Shown piece after piece: positions 1 to 7,757 of a stretch of DNA of 64,000 nucleotides. Source of the stretch: Brevibacillus sp. JNUCC-41 (GTDB taxonomy: Bacteria > Bacillota > Bacilli > Bacillales > DSM-1321); assembly GCF_014844095.1 (NCBI RefSeq), contig NZ_CP062163.1, positions 1,054,001 through 1,118,000 of the forward strand, read 5' to 3'. A program made the position numbers and the translations under genes. Position 1 is the stretch's first letter. Each line of letters begins with the position of its first letter. The notes under the pieces are model-generated. The model was not told where the DNA came from, ran no database searches, and saw nothing but the letters and a program-made list of their open reading frames with translations.

Positions 1-114
1 AGAGCCAGTTAAGTTTAATATCGAAATATTAAGTGCAATTAAGTAAATCCAATTCCCTAAATATGAAATCCCTATTCCTGATATTAAAAGAATAGGATTC
101 TTCCAACTGGTCAT
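1..114 (-). CDS. MFS transporter, N-terminal fragment cut by the window edge
   Basis: Reading leftwards from an ATG at 114, the 38 visible codons begin MTSWKNPILLISGIGISYLG and continue as one hydrophobic segment (GNWIYLIALNIS). This is the usual start of the first transmembrane helix of major facilitator superfamily exporters, where a short basic lead precedes a glycine-rich helix. An AAAGGTG ribosome site lies about six bases upstream of the ATG. The rest of the gene is outside the window, so substrate and completeness cannot be judged. The family call rests on resemblance of the first helix only. Confidence 0.55.
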   Translation of the reverse strand, partial: MTSWKNPILLISGIGISYLGNWIYLIALNISILNLTGS

Positions 115-296
115 TCACTCACCTTTTTTCTTATAGAATTACCTTCAATTTGCATCTGAACACACTCGTTATTGGTAAAATGTTACACATTATCCATGAC
201 TAAATAATACCATTTGATATCAGTACTGATGCAATAAAATTTGTTTATATAATTCTATAAATTCATCCAATAACTATTATCATTTCTTCTTCAGCA

Positions 297-326
297 TAAA
301 GAAAGAGCTGCCTTAAAGACAGCTCC
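297..326 (-). terminator. Rho-independent terminator of the APH-like gene
   Basis: Read on the minus strand, GAGCTG and CAGCTC arms enclose a short loop and are followed by TTTCTTT. It lies just past the stop of the kinase gene at 361. Confidence 0.7.
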
Positions 327-360
327 GATCTCCAGCTAGCGTTCAACAAAAAAACCACAC

Positions 361-1152
361 TTACATCCACTCTTTTCCATGTTCACGAATGAATGTAATA
401 TCGTTTTGATAATGTTCAAGATGCCCTTCATCTATCATCATTTGAAAGGCAATGTCACCTTCACTGGCTTTTCTTGTAATGGTTTTACATAACCCTTCCA
501 ATCGCAGCAATACCATTTCCAAATAATCTTCTTTTATTTCCTCACCGTAAGATTCAAAAAACAATCTAACTCTTTGTTTTATACGGTTAGCGTGCTGTAA
601 TGAATCATAATTAACTTTCTCACCAGTTTCAGAAAGATTAAATCTACTTAAGGGGACAACCGTATAAAGAGTGTACGCTATGTCCCAAAGTCTTGGACCA
701 GGTCCAGCGACATCGAAATCAATAATACCTATTGGTCTTTCGTGTTTAAAAATAATGTTGTATACCGCAAAATCATTATGGCATAGTACCTCAAATTGTT
801 GGGGGGTGTTATCTATCGGTTGCCAGATATCATCAAATGAAAAATCGCTGACAGAATCATGATAAAGCCGAAGCATTTTCGCTATTTCCATTAAGACATC
901 ATCAGACCGCATGTATTCTTTTAAAGGATAATTACCAGCTTCTCCTTCAATAAATGATAATATCTCCCTTCCTTTTTCATCAATACCTAAAAACTTTGGA
1001 GCATAGCTAAAACCTTTGTTCTCCAAATGCTTTAATAGCTTATGAACTCTAGGGCTATCTGGCTTTAATTCTCGTCGCACAGTATCTCCCGAACGATAAA
1101 CGTTAGAGACATTCCCTCCTGTCAGCATTTCTTCGTTTTCATCGTTTGACAT
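361..1152 (-). CDS. APH-fold phosphotransferase family protein
   Basis: A 263-residue protein of the aminoglycoside phosphotransferase / choline kinase fold. The catalytic loop reads HNDFAVYN (H125, D127, N132) and the metal-binding motif IIDFD (D145, D147) is followed by PGPRLWDIAY, the classical Brenner plus DFD signature. Length is normal for the family. Such proteins transfer the ATP gamma-phosphate to a hydroxyl of a small molecule; most chromosomal Bacillus copies have unknown substrates and are not proven resistance genes. It is a single gene with its own terminator at 297-326. The start ATG is preceded by AGGGGGAT. The fold is secure, the substrate is not known. Confidence 0.85.
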   Translation of the reverse strand: MSNDENEEMLTGGNVSNVYRSGDTVRRELKPDSPRVHKLLKHLENKGFSYAPKFLGIDEKGREILSFIEGEAGNYPLKEYMRSDDVLMEIAKMLRLYHDSVSDFSFDDIWQPIDNTPQQFEVLCHNDFAVYNIIFKHERPIGIIDFDVAGPGPRLWDIAYTLYTVVPLSRFNLSETGEKVNYDSLQHANRIKQRVRLFFESYGEEIKEDYLEMVLLRLEGLCKTITRKASEGDIAFQMMIDEGHLEHYQNDITFIREHGKEWM

Positions 1153-1210
1153 TTAAATATCCCCCTAAATATGACTTTCCTTAACCCGTAAAATCAATCC
1201 TATTTGTTAA

Positions 1211-1262
1211 ACTAACCTGCCCCATTTGTTGCATAAGAAAAGGAGCTGCTGATCAGCTCCTG
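1211..1262 (-). terminator. Terminator inside a recurring intergenic element, copy 1
   Basis: On the minus strand a GGAGCTGATCAGCAGCTCC hairpin is followed by TTTTCTTATGC and then a conserved tail containing ATGGGGCAGG. The same hairpin-plus-tail is seen at 3128-3180 and 5595-5641, with a degenerate form at 8573-8605. It would end transcription of the DUF6584 gene. Confidence 0.65.
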
Positions 1263-1327
1263 GTAATGAAGTGAAGGACTGTTAGCTGAAGAACAACTGC
1301 TATAAATACCTTTCTTGTTTCCAGGGA

Positions 1328-1826
1328 TCAAAAAATCCAGCTAAAGAGAGTGTAAATTCCGATTAATGTAAAGAAGATGATTAATATTAATATCGTGATA
1401 CACCCAATAGGAAATAACTTATCCCCCAATGTCTCATCAGGTTCTTCCGTCAACTTTTCTTTCACTTTATTTTGTATAGGAGAACCTGTCTCATTTAGCA
1501 GTCTTTTAATAATTTCACTATCTCCTTTGAACTTTAGAACTCTGGCTATTCCAATAGGATCGTTACCCATGGATTTTTCGAACTGAATGCACGCATCCAC
1601 CATTTCAGGTGTCTTATTCTTTTCTAGATACCAATAGCGACCAGCCATCGAGGGATATTTTAATGCAAAATAGATATCTCCTAACTTTTTGCGGAGTTCT
1701 AATTCATCTGGATAGGTGATAATTAACCCGTGTATTCTATCTCTTGCTTTGCCTAAATCATTATTTTTAATATCCTCTTCTATCTTCTTTAAAGTTTTAA
1801 CAGGTATTTTTTCTATGAATACTCAT
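1328..1826 (-). pseudogene. DUF6584-type small membrane protein with a 5' frameshift
   Basis: The clear coding frame runs from about 1821 down to 1328 and gives a helical, TPR-like N-terminal part (KARDRIHGLIITYPDELELR, then KLGDIYFALKYPSMAGRYWY) and a C-terminal membrane segment (CITILILIIFFTLIGIYTLF). I recall this pattern as the DUF6584 family. The open frame contains no ATG, GTG or TTG before the internal ATG at 1648, which would remove the conserved N-terminal half. An ATG at 1826 opens MSIHRK in another frame and would join the main frame if one base of the six-base T run at 1807-1812 were absent. So the gene is frameshifted, or the assembly has one extra base, or a rare ATA start is used. 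Confidence 0.6.
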
Positions 1827-1911
1827 CCTTCATCTATTTATAGTTGAAATAATCCGAAACAGATTTTTTTATCTATAACCTGCCCTGAAACTGACCGCAC
1901 ATCTCTATATT

Positions 1912-2772
1912 CTATTCCATCCACTTTTTGTAGAGGGCATCAAATTTTCCCTGTAGCTTCATTTCATCCATCCACATTTCCAAGTAGCTTGCATAAATGA
2001 AATCACCTCTAGGGATCATATAACCTTTTTCACTGTTTGTGAAAGGCTTGTCAGTTTGAGCCGCATACAGTCTGGGATCAGCTTTTGCATACAGCATTGC
2101 TTCCACTGTATCAGTGATCATGACATCATACGTACCTTCTGCAACAAGATGTGGGATATCAAGATTGTTTTGTACAACGGTTACGTTAGCATTGCTTAGA
2201 TACTGACGGACAAATTCCTCGTTTGTTCCGCCTGGATTTACGCCGATGCGTACAGAAGGCTTGTTGATATCCTCAATGGTAAGATACTTGTCTTTATCTT
2301 CTTTGCGAATTAATGGCACCTTACCGAATGAAAGGTAACCTTGGGATACATAAGCGCTTTTTTGTCTCGCTGTATTGCGAGTCACACCGCCCACAGCGAT
2401 ATCGAATTTGTCCGCTTCCAGGTCTTTCAACATCGCAGGCCATGTGGTGGCGACGAATTTCACCTTCACACCAAGGTCTTTGCCAAGTTCTTTGGCAGCG
2501 TCCACGTCAAAGCCTTCATACTCATTTGTTTTTGGATTCAAATAGGTAAAAGGTTTGTAGTCGCCGGTCATTCCTACCCGAATGTATCCACGTTTGATTA
2601 TTTCATCAAGCTGGGAAGCCTCGACTTTTTTCAATTGCCCTGGGGCCTTTTCTGATGCTGGTTCAGCCGAGACGTTTTGCGAGGAGATCAGATCGTGACC
2701 GACGTACCCTGTACCTAGCAAGGATAAGCTGATCACTCCAGCCATAAGTGTTTTTTTCCAATTGTTGAACAT
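1912..2772 (-). CDS. Family 3 solute-binding protein resembling cyclohexadienyl dehydratase (PheC)
   Basis: A 286-residue secreted protein: basic start, hydrophobic segment to about residue 20, then an Ala-rich spacer and a periplasmic-binding-protein-like domain (about 55-285). The run GYIRVGMTGDYKPFTY and the motif NPGGTNEEF (residues 179-187) resemble Pseudomonas PheC, which arose from amino-acid-binding proteins and converts prephenate or arogenate. The motif keeps the Glu (E185) that I recall as the catalytic acid of that enzyme. There is no lipobox Cys, and no ABC permease or ATPase gene adjoins. It could be an amino-acid-binding protein for a distant transporter or a secreted dehydratase; sequence alone cannot settle it. 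Confidence 0.75.
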   Translation of the reverse strand: MFNNWKKTLMAGVISLSLLGTGYVGHDLISSQNVSAEPASEKAPGQLKKVEASQLDEIIKRGYIRVGMTGDYKPFTYLNPKTNEYEGFDVDAAKELGKDLGVKVKFVATTWPAMLKDLEADKFDIAVGGVTRNTARQKSAYVSQGYLSFGKVPLIRKEDKDKYLTIEDINKPSVRIGVNPGGTNEEFVRQYLSNANVTVVQNNLDIPHLVAEGTYDVMITDTVEAMLYAKADPRLYAAQTDKPFTNSEKGYMIPRGDFIYASYLEMWMDEMKLQGKFDALYKKWME

Positions 2773-3127
2773 GTGATTTTACCTCCATTTTTTTATATTT
2801 TTAATTAATCTACCAATTATTAAAAATACAACAAAATAAATGAATCACCTTCAAAAACAAACACTTTTTTATATTAAGGTTGAATTAGTGTAGCAGTCCT
2901 CATTTAATTTCTTGTTATTTCAGCAATCTCCCTTATTGAAGTAAAGCATCTAAATTGTTTATCTGTTAACTAGTAGCATAAAGATTGAATCATACTTATA
3001 CATCGTCATGATCATTTATGATTACATCCAAGGAAATTCCTTTAATTTGTGGTAACTGGTTGTTTTCAACTCCTCAGTTCCTGTTACGATGTCTACCAAT
3101 ATTATACTTTAAATAGACTATATCCGA

Positions 3128-3180
3128 ACTATCCTGCCCTGTTTGCTTCATAAGAAAAGGAGCTGCCAAAGCAGCTCCCG
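3128..3180 (-). terminator. Recurring terminator element, copy 2
   Basis: Minus-strand hairpin GGAGCTGC TTTG GCAGCTCC followed by TTTTCTTATGAAGC and the tail AGGGCAGG. It lies about 115 bases beyond the stop of the germination permease gene. Same architecture as 1211-1262. Confidence 0.6.
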
Positions 3181-3240
3181 TTTAAAAAGTAATAGTATAT
3201 TTCACGATTTGTTGGAGGTAATTATCACCATTACCGGCGA

Positions 3241-3280
3241 GTGGCAGACAGTCGGTGGAAAGGGAGCGGATTTCGGAATG
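3241..3280 (-). repeat. Fragment of the 216-bp repeat family
   Basis: About 40 bases (TGGCAGACAGTCGG, then TGGAAAGGGAGCGGATTTC) match, in reverse orientation, the core of the tandem units at 34476-35497. It sits just beyond the 3' end of the germination permease gene. Confidence 0.7.
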
Positions 3281-3294
3281 GAATGATAATTGGA

Positions 3295-4386
3295 TCATAA
3301 ACGTTTCCTCCACTTCTTTATGCTTAGTAAAACCAAAAGAAGAGGCAAGTATAAAACAAGGAAGGACACGCTGTATGGATTGATCATTATATTTAATATA
3401 TGTAAGGATTCGAGATCGAAAAAGAATATATTGACGAGTAGTATGATCATGAACATTACCCATAAGGGATACTTTTGCTGGACGTTGAATAAGCGCTTGA
3501 TCCCCCTGCTGGCAGCCCACAAAGGAAGGACCATGTTAGTTATAATAACAATGTTCCACCAAGAAACAGTTATGTATTCGAAACGTTGAATAAAGGGCAA
3601 TTCAATGATACTGGTCAATGTGAGTGTTGGCCATAGGGTAAGGGCCAACTGTTTCTGTGAATAAAAGACTGTCGAAACAAAATAAAGTAATAGGAGCAAT
3701 AACGTAGTAGTCAAGGCTCCTCCATGAGCATACTTTTGTGATGTTTCAGGATTTTTGATGAACGGATAATACATCAGGATCATTTCAAAGCCAAGCATTG
3801 ATAATGAACTACTTCTGGTTCCTTTCATTATTTCGATTAACGTATGATCGAAAATAGGGAGAAAACTGGTGAAGTCAGCGTATTTAAAACCATATAGAGG
3901 TATAAATAAAAGCCAGAATGAAACAATTACACTTAAAAAGGCAATTCCTGTAATGGTTCGGAATCCTCCCGTAATGATGTAATAAATCAGTACCAGGAAA
4001 ACCAAAGCAAAGGCCCAAGAAGGTACCTCTTTAAACATCCAAACATGAAGGACATTTATATAGCCGATTATGATCGTCATTCCTAGGATGAAAAAGTACA
4101 GAATGAATAAGAGACTAAAGAAATTCCCAATCCATTTACCCAATGCATGATTATTGGCAGAAATGATATCACCGGGAACAATACTGAAAATCTTATATAT
4201 TAGCCAAATTAAAATATGAACAATCAGTCCGGCTAGGATTATGGAGATCCAGCCATCCGTCCCCGTCGCCTTGGCTAAATCTCTTTGAAAGTTCAACACC
4301 CCTAATCCTGTTTGCATAGAATGCATGATAAAAAATACATAGAATGGCGATACCTTATACTTTTCATTCACACCAGCTTGGTTCAT
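3295..4386 (-). CDS. GerAB/GerB-family spore germination permease
   Basis: A 363-residue integral membrane protein with about ten hydrophobic helices over its whole length and family hallmarks such as FFIMHSMQTGLGVLNFQRDL near the N-terminus and a basic C-terminal tail (KKWRKRL). GerAB proteins are the B subunits of nutrient germinant receptors in the spore inner membrane and belong to the APC superfamily; they take part in germinant recognition. Receptor operons normally encode A, B and C subunits together, but here no GerAA or GerAC gene lies on either side, so this is an orphan B subunit. Length is normal and the frame intact. CwlJ, a spore cortex hydrolase, is encoded 1.3 kb away. The germinant cannot be inferred. 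Confidence 0.88.
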   Translation of the reverse strand: MNQAGVNEKYKVSPFYVFFIMHSMQTGLGVLNFQRDLAKATGTDGWISIILAGLIVHILIWLIYKIFSIVPGDIISANNHALGKWIGNFFSLLFILYFFILGMTIIIGYINVLHVWMFKEVPSWAFALVFLVLIYYIITGGFRTITGIAFLSVIVSFWLLFIPLYGFKYADFTSFLPIFDHTLIEIMKGTRSSSLSMLGFEMILMYYPFIKNPETSQKYAHGGALTTTLLLLLLYFVSTVFYSQKQLALTLWPTLTLTSIIELPFIQRFEYITVSWWNIVIITNMVLPLWAASRGIKRLFNVQQKYPLWVMFMIILLVNIFFFDLESLHILNIMINPYSVSFLVLYLPLLLVLLSIKKWRKRL

Positions 4387-4878
4387 AATGTACCCTCATT
4401 TATATCACTCGTATTTCCTATGTTAATAATCTGGCTTTTACAGGAGTAATTTATTCAAAAAGGACACAAACGTTAAGTACAGTTCGAATCTCCCTCAATA
4501 AACTAATCACCATCTCACGACTGCTCTGGAATTCTTAGGATTTCAACAACAACACCAACTGAAAGGAAGGTTACATTTCTAAAATCTTTAACCTTCTCTT
4601 CTATCTAAAAATCTTAGGTATCCTTCCTCATTTTGAAGGATCAAAGGTTTTCAATATCTATCTTTATGTTAAATAATAATAAATTGGCTTTGGCATTAGC
4701 GGAAAGATCTCCCAATTTAAAGGACAATCCTTCACGATGCCTGCTCTATAATGCAGCCCTACATCGATAATCATCACTTCCTGGTTACATGAAAGCACGA
4801 TGTTTAAAATATTGGCCCATAGCACAATAATATAAGCAACGTATATCTGTCTTTATTCCACCAAAGGAGGAAGCCCAT
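4387..4878. other. Intergenic region, no confident gene
   Basis: Separates divergent genes, so it should hold the promoters of the germination permease and of the 4879 gene. A minus-strand frame of about 55 codons around 4660-4850 shows no recognisable family and overlaps the upstream region of the next gene. Confidence 0.5.
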
Positions 4879-5241
4879 TTGAAGATTTCATCAATATCAT
4901 TCAAAGGACCTCCAGTTTCCCATGAATTCCCTACCCTCTATGAAGGTTTAGGGCTGCCTGAAGTATCTTCGTTCATTCAGCAACGTTTTGAATTTGCATA
5001 TACCTTGGGGGAAGTGGAAAGAATCGGTTATGGCAGCATGCGCTTTTATAAACGGCAGGGGGATTTCGAAGTACATGTATCTGATAAGTTACCAGGAGTG
5101 GGACCAATAAAGCTTCGGAAATTAAAGGGCCTGTTACTGGAGGAAGCCAAAACAGCCTTCATCGAAAATATGGAATCTGAACCAGAAAAGCGGAAGGTGT
5201 ACTACGCCGAATTTCGTCGCACTGGGAAAGACGCTGAATAA
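4879..5241 (+). CDS. Conserved-looking hypothetical protein, 120 aa
   Basis: I do not recognise the family. The start is TTG at 4879, chosen because a perfect AAAGGAGG lies eight bases upstream. The protein is soluble, has no signal peptide or membrane segment, and mixes beta-type stretches (FEVHVSDKLPGVGPIKLRK) with a charged C-terminal helix (EEAKTAFIENMESEPEKRK). It begins KISSISFKGPPVSHEFPTL, which could be an export-independent beta strand. It stands alone, divergent from the germination permease and convergent with a small membrane protein gene. The strong ribosome site and coding-like composition make it a likely real gene. Confidence 0.6.
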   Translation: MKISSISFKGPPVSHEFPTLYEGLGLPEVSSFIQQRFEFAYTLGEVERIGYGSMRFYKRQGDFEVHVSDKLPGVGPIKLRKLKGLLLEEAKTAFIENMESEPEKRKVYYAEFRRTGKDAE

Positions 5242-5319
5242 GTGTGCTGTTCCACAAACCGACGGCCTGTTTACGGAAGATCATTGTTATCTTGTTGGAT
5301 TTTTTTATTTATATGAATA

Positions 5320-5343
5320 AAAAAAGGCTGCCGCAGCAACCTC
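5320..5343 (-). terminator. Terminator of the 57-aa membrane protein gene
   Basis: Minus-strand GGTTGCTGCGGCAGCC hairpin followed by seven T residues, ten bases past the stop at 5353. Confidence 0.7.
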
Positions 5344-5352
5344 CAATCCGTT

Positions 5353-5526
5353 TTATTTATCATTATCTAAATCATCATCAAGAAAAGACCTTTTATCTGC
5401 TTTAACTCCATACTTTTCTTCAAGCAATTGACCAATATTTGAATTGTTAATTCCTTTTCTTACTGCTGTTTCAATAACTATATAGAGAATGAATAGCCCA
5501 ACCACAAAAAATATAATAGCCTTCAC
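5353..5526 (-). CDS. Small single-pass membrane protein, 57 aa
   Basis: A hydrophobic helix (AIIFFVVGLFILYIVIETAV) at the N-terminus is followed by a charged, Asp-rich tail ending LDDDLDNDK. I place the start at the GTG at 5526, because the GGGGGAG that would be inside a longer reading frame is an ideal ribosome site seven bases before it. No family is recognised. It is monocistronic with a terminator at 5320-5343. Topology is probably N-terminus out or in membrane with a cytoplasmic tail; function unknown. Confidence 0.55.
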   Translation of the reverse strand: MKAIIFFVVGLFILYIVIETAVRKGINNSNIGQLLEEKYGVKADKRSFLDDDLDNDK

Positions 5527-5594
5527 TAAAACTCCCCCAAATAACACACCATTATTCCCTTTATTTTACCATAAAATCCAGAATTCCTTGTTGA

Positions 5595-5641
5595 AGTGCC
5601 CGTTTGATGCATAAAAAAGGAGCTGCTGATCAGCTCCTTAA
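5595..5641 (-). terminator. Recurring terminator element, copy 3 (cwlJ terminator)
   Basis: Minus-strand GGAGCTGATCAGCAGCTCC hairpin followed by TTTTTTATGC and a tail similar to copies 1 and 2. It lies 25 bases beyond the cwlJ stop. Confidence 0.7.
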
Positions 5642-5666
5642 ATTGTAATAATTGCACCTGGACCGC

Positions 5667-6107
5667 CTAACCGGTATAAACACTTTCACATGTTCCAGGT
5701 TTTGGTTCATAATAACAATGATTTTTAAATTGACCAGCAAAAGGTTGATCGTACCATGTTGGAGGACATGGAGCATATGGATTGAAATACCAAAGGGCAT
5801 ATTTCCCTGGGTGTTGTCTCCAATATTCCAGATTCTGTTTTGCTAATCTTTTTTCGGCAGTTCTAGCTCTTTGATAAAATACATTGCCTTTTTGAACAGC
5901 TTCAAAAGAATAATTTCCTCCTTGTACATGAAAAATGACTTGTGGAATGGTTCTTAAATCTTTAAAGTCCAAACAATTGGCTTGAAGACGATTAACAATT
6001 ACATTTCCAACATATAACATTCCTTGCAGTCCTTCACCTTCGGCTTCAGCTCTCATCATCCTTGCCATTAAATCGACGTCCGAACTTCGATAACTTACTC
6101 TTGCCAT
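5667..6107 (-). CDS. cwlJ: Cell wall hydrolase CwlJ (spore cortex lytic enzyme)
   Basis: A 146-residue protein of the SleB/CwlJ hydrolase domain without signal peptide or peptidoglycan-binding domain, as in Bacillus CwlJ (about 142 residues). It shows the family start DVDLMARMMRAEAEGEG, with the presumed catalytic Glu at E21, then GMLYVGNVIVNRLQANC, and the conserved end LWYFNPYAPCPPTWYDQPFA. CwlJ is a coat-located enzyme that degrades cortex peptidoglycan containing muramic delta-lactam during germination and is triggered by Ca-dipicolinate; it needs GerQ in B. subtilis. No gerQ is in the window. The gene is single, with a terminator in the recurring element at 5595-5641. Assignment is secure. 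Confidence 0.93.
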   Translation of the reverse strand: MARVSYRSSDVDLMARMMRAEAEGEGLQGMLYVGNVIVNRLQANCLDFKDLRTIPQVIFHVQGGNYSFEAVQKGNVFYQRARTAEKRLAKQNLEYWRQHPGKYALWYFNPYAPCPPTWYDQPFAGQFKNHCYYEPKPGTCESVYTG

Positions 6108-6449
6108 TTTTCCACCCCAAAAATATCGTATGAAAAAAAGCCTGCATTAATGCCATGGTTCATGAAATAAGAATGCTTAGATTTTTATAGCTTTCCGTTT
6201 TTAAACAAGACGAAAACTTAAGGACAGCTTAATCACACAAAAATTGTACAGGCGAAGTAAATCAATAACAAACACATAATTAACCGAAATCGCTTGTCGC
6301 GTTTAGCGAAAAATTTGCAGCGATTTTAATGTAATGTCCTCAAAGAATGTAATAGTTACTCCTAACAAAAAGAAGATTTTTGTTGGGAGTTTTTTGTATG
6401 CATAAAAATTTTTCAATTGACTTTTTGAGTAAATTAAAATAAAATTCAA
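6108..6449. other. Intergenic region with an orphan plus-strand terminator
   Basis: No gene is visible between the divergent cwlJ and YhgE-like genes. The region holds a strong plus-strand terminator (6357-6393) that is not downstream of any plus-strand gene, so a small transcript or leader may be made here. Confidence 0.5.
6357..6393 (+). terminator. Strong plus-strand terminator without an upstream gene
   Basis: Arms ACTCCTAACAAAAA and TTTTTGTTGGGAGT pair fully around GAAGA and are followed by TTTTTTG. The nearest plus-strand gene upstream ends at 5241, more than 1.1 kb away. Confidence 0.7.
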
Positions 6450-6504
6450 AGTACTTCATTTTAAATACTCAAATTAGAGTACTTTAAATTAAGTACTATA
6501 CTAT
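6450..6504 (+). promoter_or_regulatory. Promoter with AGTACT palindromes, probable PadR operator
   Basis: AGTACT hexamers occur at 6450, 6478 and 6492, and TACTC-AAATTA-GAGTA forms an inverted repeat at 6466-6481. A TATACT -10-like element is at 6497-6502. The gene behind it is followed by a PadR-family gene, so autoregulation of the pair is likely. Confidence 0.5.
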
Positions 6505-6529
6505 TAAATCAAAAGGATGGATTCAACAT

Positions 6530-7711
6530 ATGAAATTTACTGCATTCTTGAAAACAAGAGGTGCATCTGCGGCAATCTTTATGGGGATTTTCTATGCAAT
6601 TGCCATGCTTGGCATCTTCTTGCCTGGGTATACAGCCATTCCAGGAAACGTCGATAAATTACCGATCGCCATCATCAATGATGATGCCGGGGAAAATGGG
6701 GCGATGATTGCCGATCAGTTAAAAGAAAATTTACCCTTTAAAAAAATCAAGACGGATATAACCAATAAACAAGCCTTAAAAGATTTAGAGAAAAATGACT
6801 TAGCATTAGTCGTACACATCCCGAAAACCTTCTCTGCTAATATGCAAAAAGGAAAAGCATCATCAAGTATTGACTTTACTATCAATGAGGCAGGGGCAAC
6901 AGCCGTTTCTTCTACCATGAATTCTGTCGTTACTGAAATTAACAATCAGTTAAGCACACAATTCTCACAGCAAACGGCCAAGGGCGTATTGATGAACTTT
7001 AATGTACCGGAAAAGCAAGCCGCTGAATTAGCGGAAAAGATTGAGAAATCCTATGTAGGAAATGTGGTTACAATTAACGAGATACCAGATGGCATGAATA
7101 ACAATATGCTGCCTATGTTCTTGACAATGGCCGGTTATGTCGGGGCGATGATCGGTGCTATGCAAATAGTGGGTGCATTTAGAGCCAGCCGTGGAAAAGC
7201 TAGTAAAACACGTTTATTCATGTATGTGCAATTAACAGCGTTATTGATTGCAGTGGTTTCATCACTCATCGCTGTAGGTGTAGCGTATTTAATTGACAAG
7301 CCAAGCGGTGACCTATTCTTCGGTATAGTAGGTCAACAAATACTGAACTATATGGTTTGTTTTAACTTCACCGCGATTTTAATCTTCTTATTGGGTGAAG
7401 GCGGCATGATTTTAAACTTACCGATTTTATTAATGCAAACAATAGCGAATGGGGCCACCATCTCACGTGACATGATGCATTTACCATATGAATGGATGAG
7501 CCATATTTCCCCGATGTACTACTCGGTGCAAGCGTACTTTGCAAACCTATATGGCAGCATCAGTCCAAGTCCGTACATTTGGTCAATGGCTGCTGTTGGT
7601 GCCGCTGCGATGGTAATTAACATGGCTATTGTCGCGTTTATCCATAAACCGATGCCGGGACAGGTCTCTGAAACAGAAGGTGAAAAGAAAGCGGCTGAAA
7701 TCACAGCTTAA
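6530..7711 (+). CDS. YhgE/Pip- or DUF3533-type ABC-2-like membrane protein
   Basis: A 393-residue protein with a first membrane helix at about 14-35, a large extracytoplasmic domain (about 40-185) and five or six helices from about 190 to 375. The loop after helix 1 contains KLPIAIINDDAGENG and LVVHIPKTFSANM, typical of YhgE/Pip and DUF3533 proteins, which share the ABC-2 permease fold but often lack a linked ATPase; none is encoded here. Phage-infection protein and type VII secretion-associated proteins belong to this superfamily. The gene is followed 46 bases later by a PadR regulator and preceded by palindromic AGTACT sites, so expression is probably induced by a compound sensed by that regulator. 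Export function is inferred. Confidence 0.75.
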   Translation: MKFTAFLKTRGASAAIFMGIFYAIAMLGIFLPGYTAIPGNVDKLPIAIINDDAGENGAMIADQLKENLPFKKIKTDITNKQALKDLEKNDLALVVHIPKTFSANMQKGKASSSIDFTINEAGATAVSSTMNSVVTEINNQLSTQFSQQTAKGVLMNFNVPEKQAAELAEKIEKSYVGNVVTINEIPDGMNNNMLPMFLTMAGYVGAMIGAMQIVGAFRASRGKASKTRLFMYVQLTALLIAVVSSLIAVGVAYLIDKPSGDLFFGIVGQQILNYMVCFNFTAILIFLLGEGGMILNLPILLMQTIANGATISRDMMHLPYEWMSHISPMYYSVQAYFANLYGSISPSPYIWSMAAVGAAAMVINMAIVAFIHKPMPGQVSETEGEKKAAEITA

Positions 7712-7757
7712 GTTTTGCTACAATAAGGAGATAATACTTCTTAAAGGAGCGTAGAAA

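Larger units (their letters stand above)
2773..3294. other. Intergenic region without a gene
   Basis: AT-rich sequence upstream of the solute-binding protein gene (promoter not resolved), then a copy of the recurring terminator element and a short repeat fragment, both listed separately. No credible coding frame is seen on either strand. Confidence 0.6.

Noticed and set aside
1912..2772. Treating the binding protein as part of a full ABC amino acid importer
   Set aside because: No permease or ATPase gene lies on either side within 2 kb on the same strand.
4660..4855. Minus-strand frame with GLHYRAGIVKDCPLNWEIFP in the intergenic region
   Set aside because: Looks mildly protein-like but has no start with ribosome site, no known family, and overlaps the upstream region of the 4879 gene. 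Could be a relic; not enough to call.
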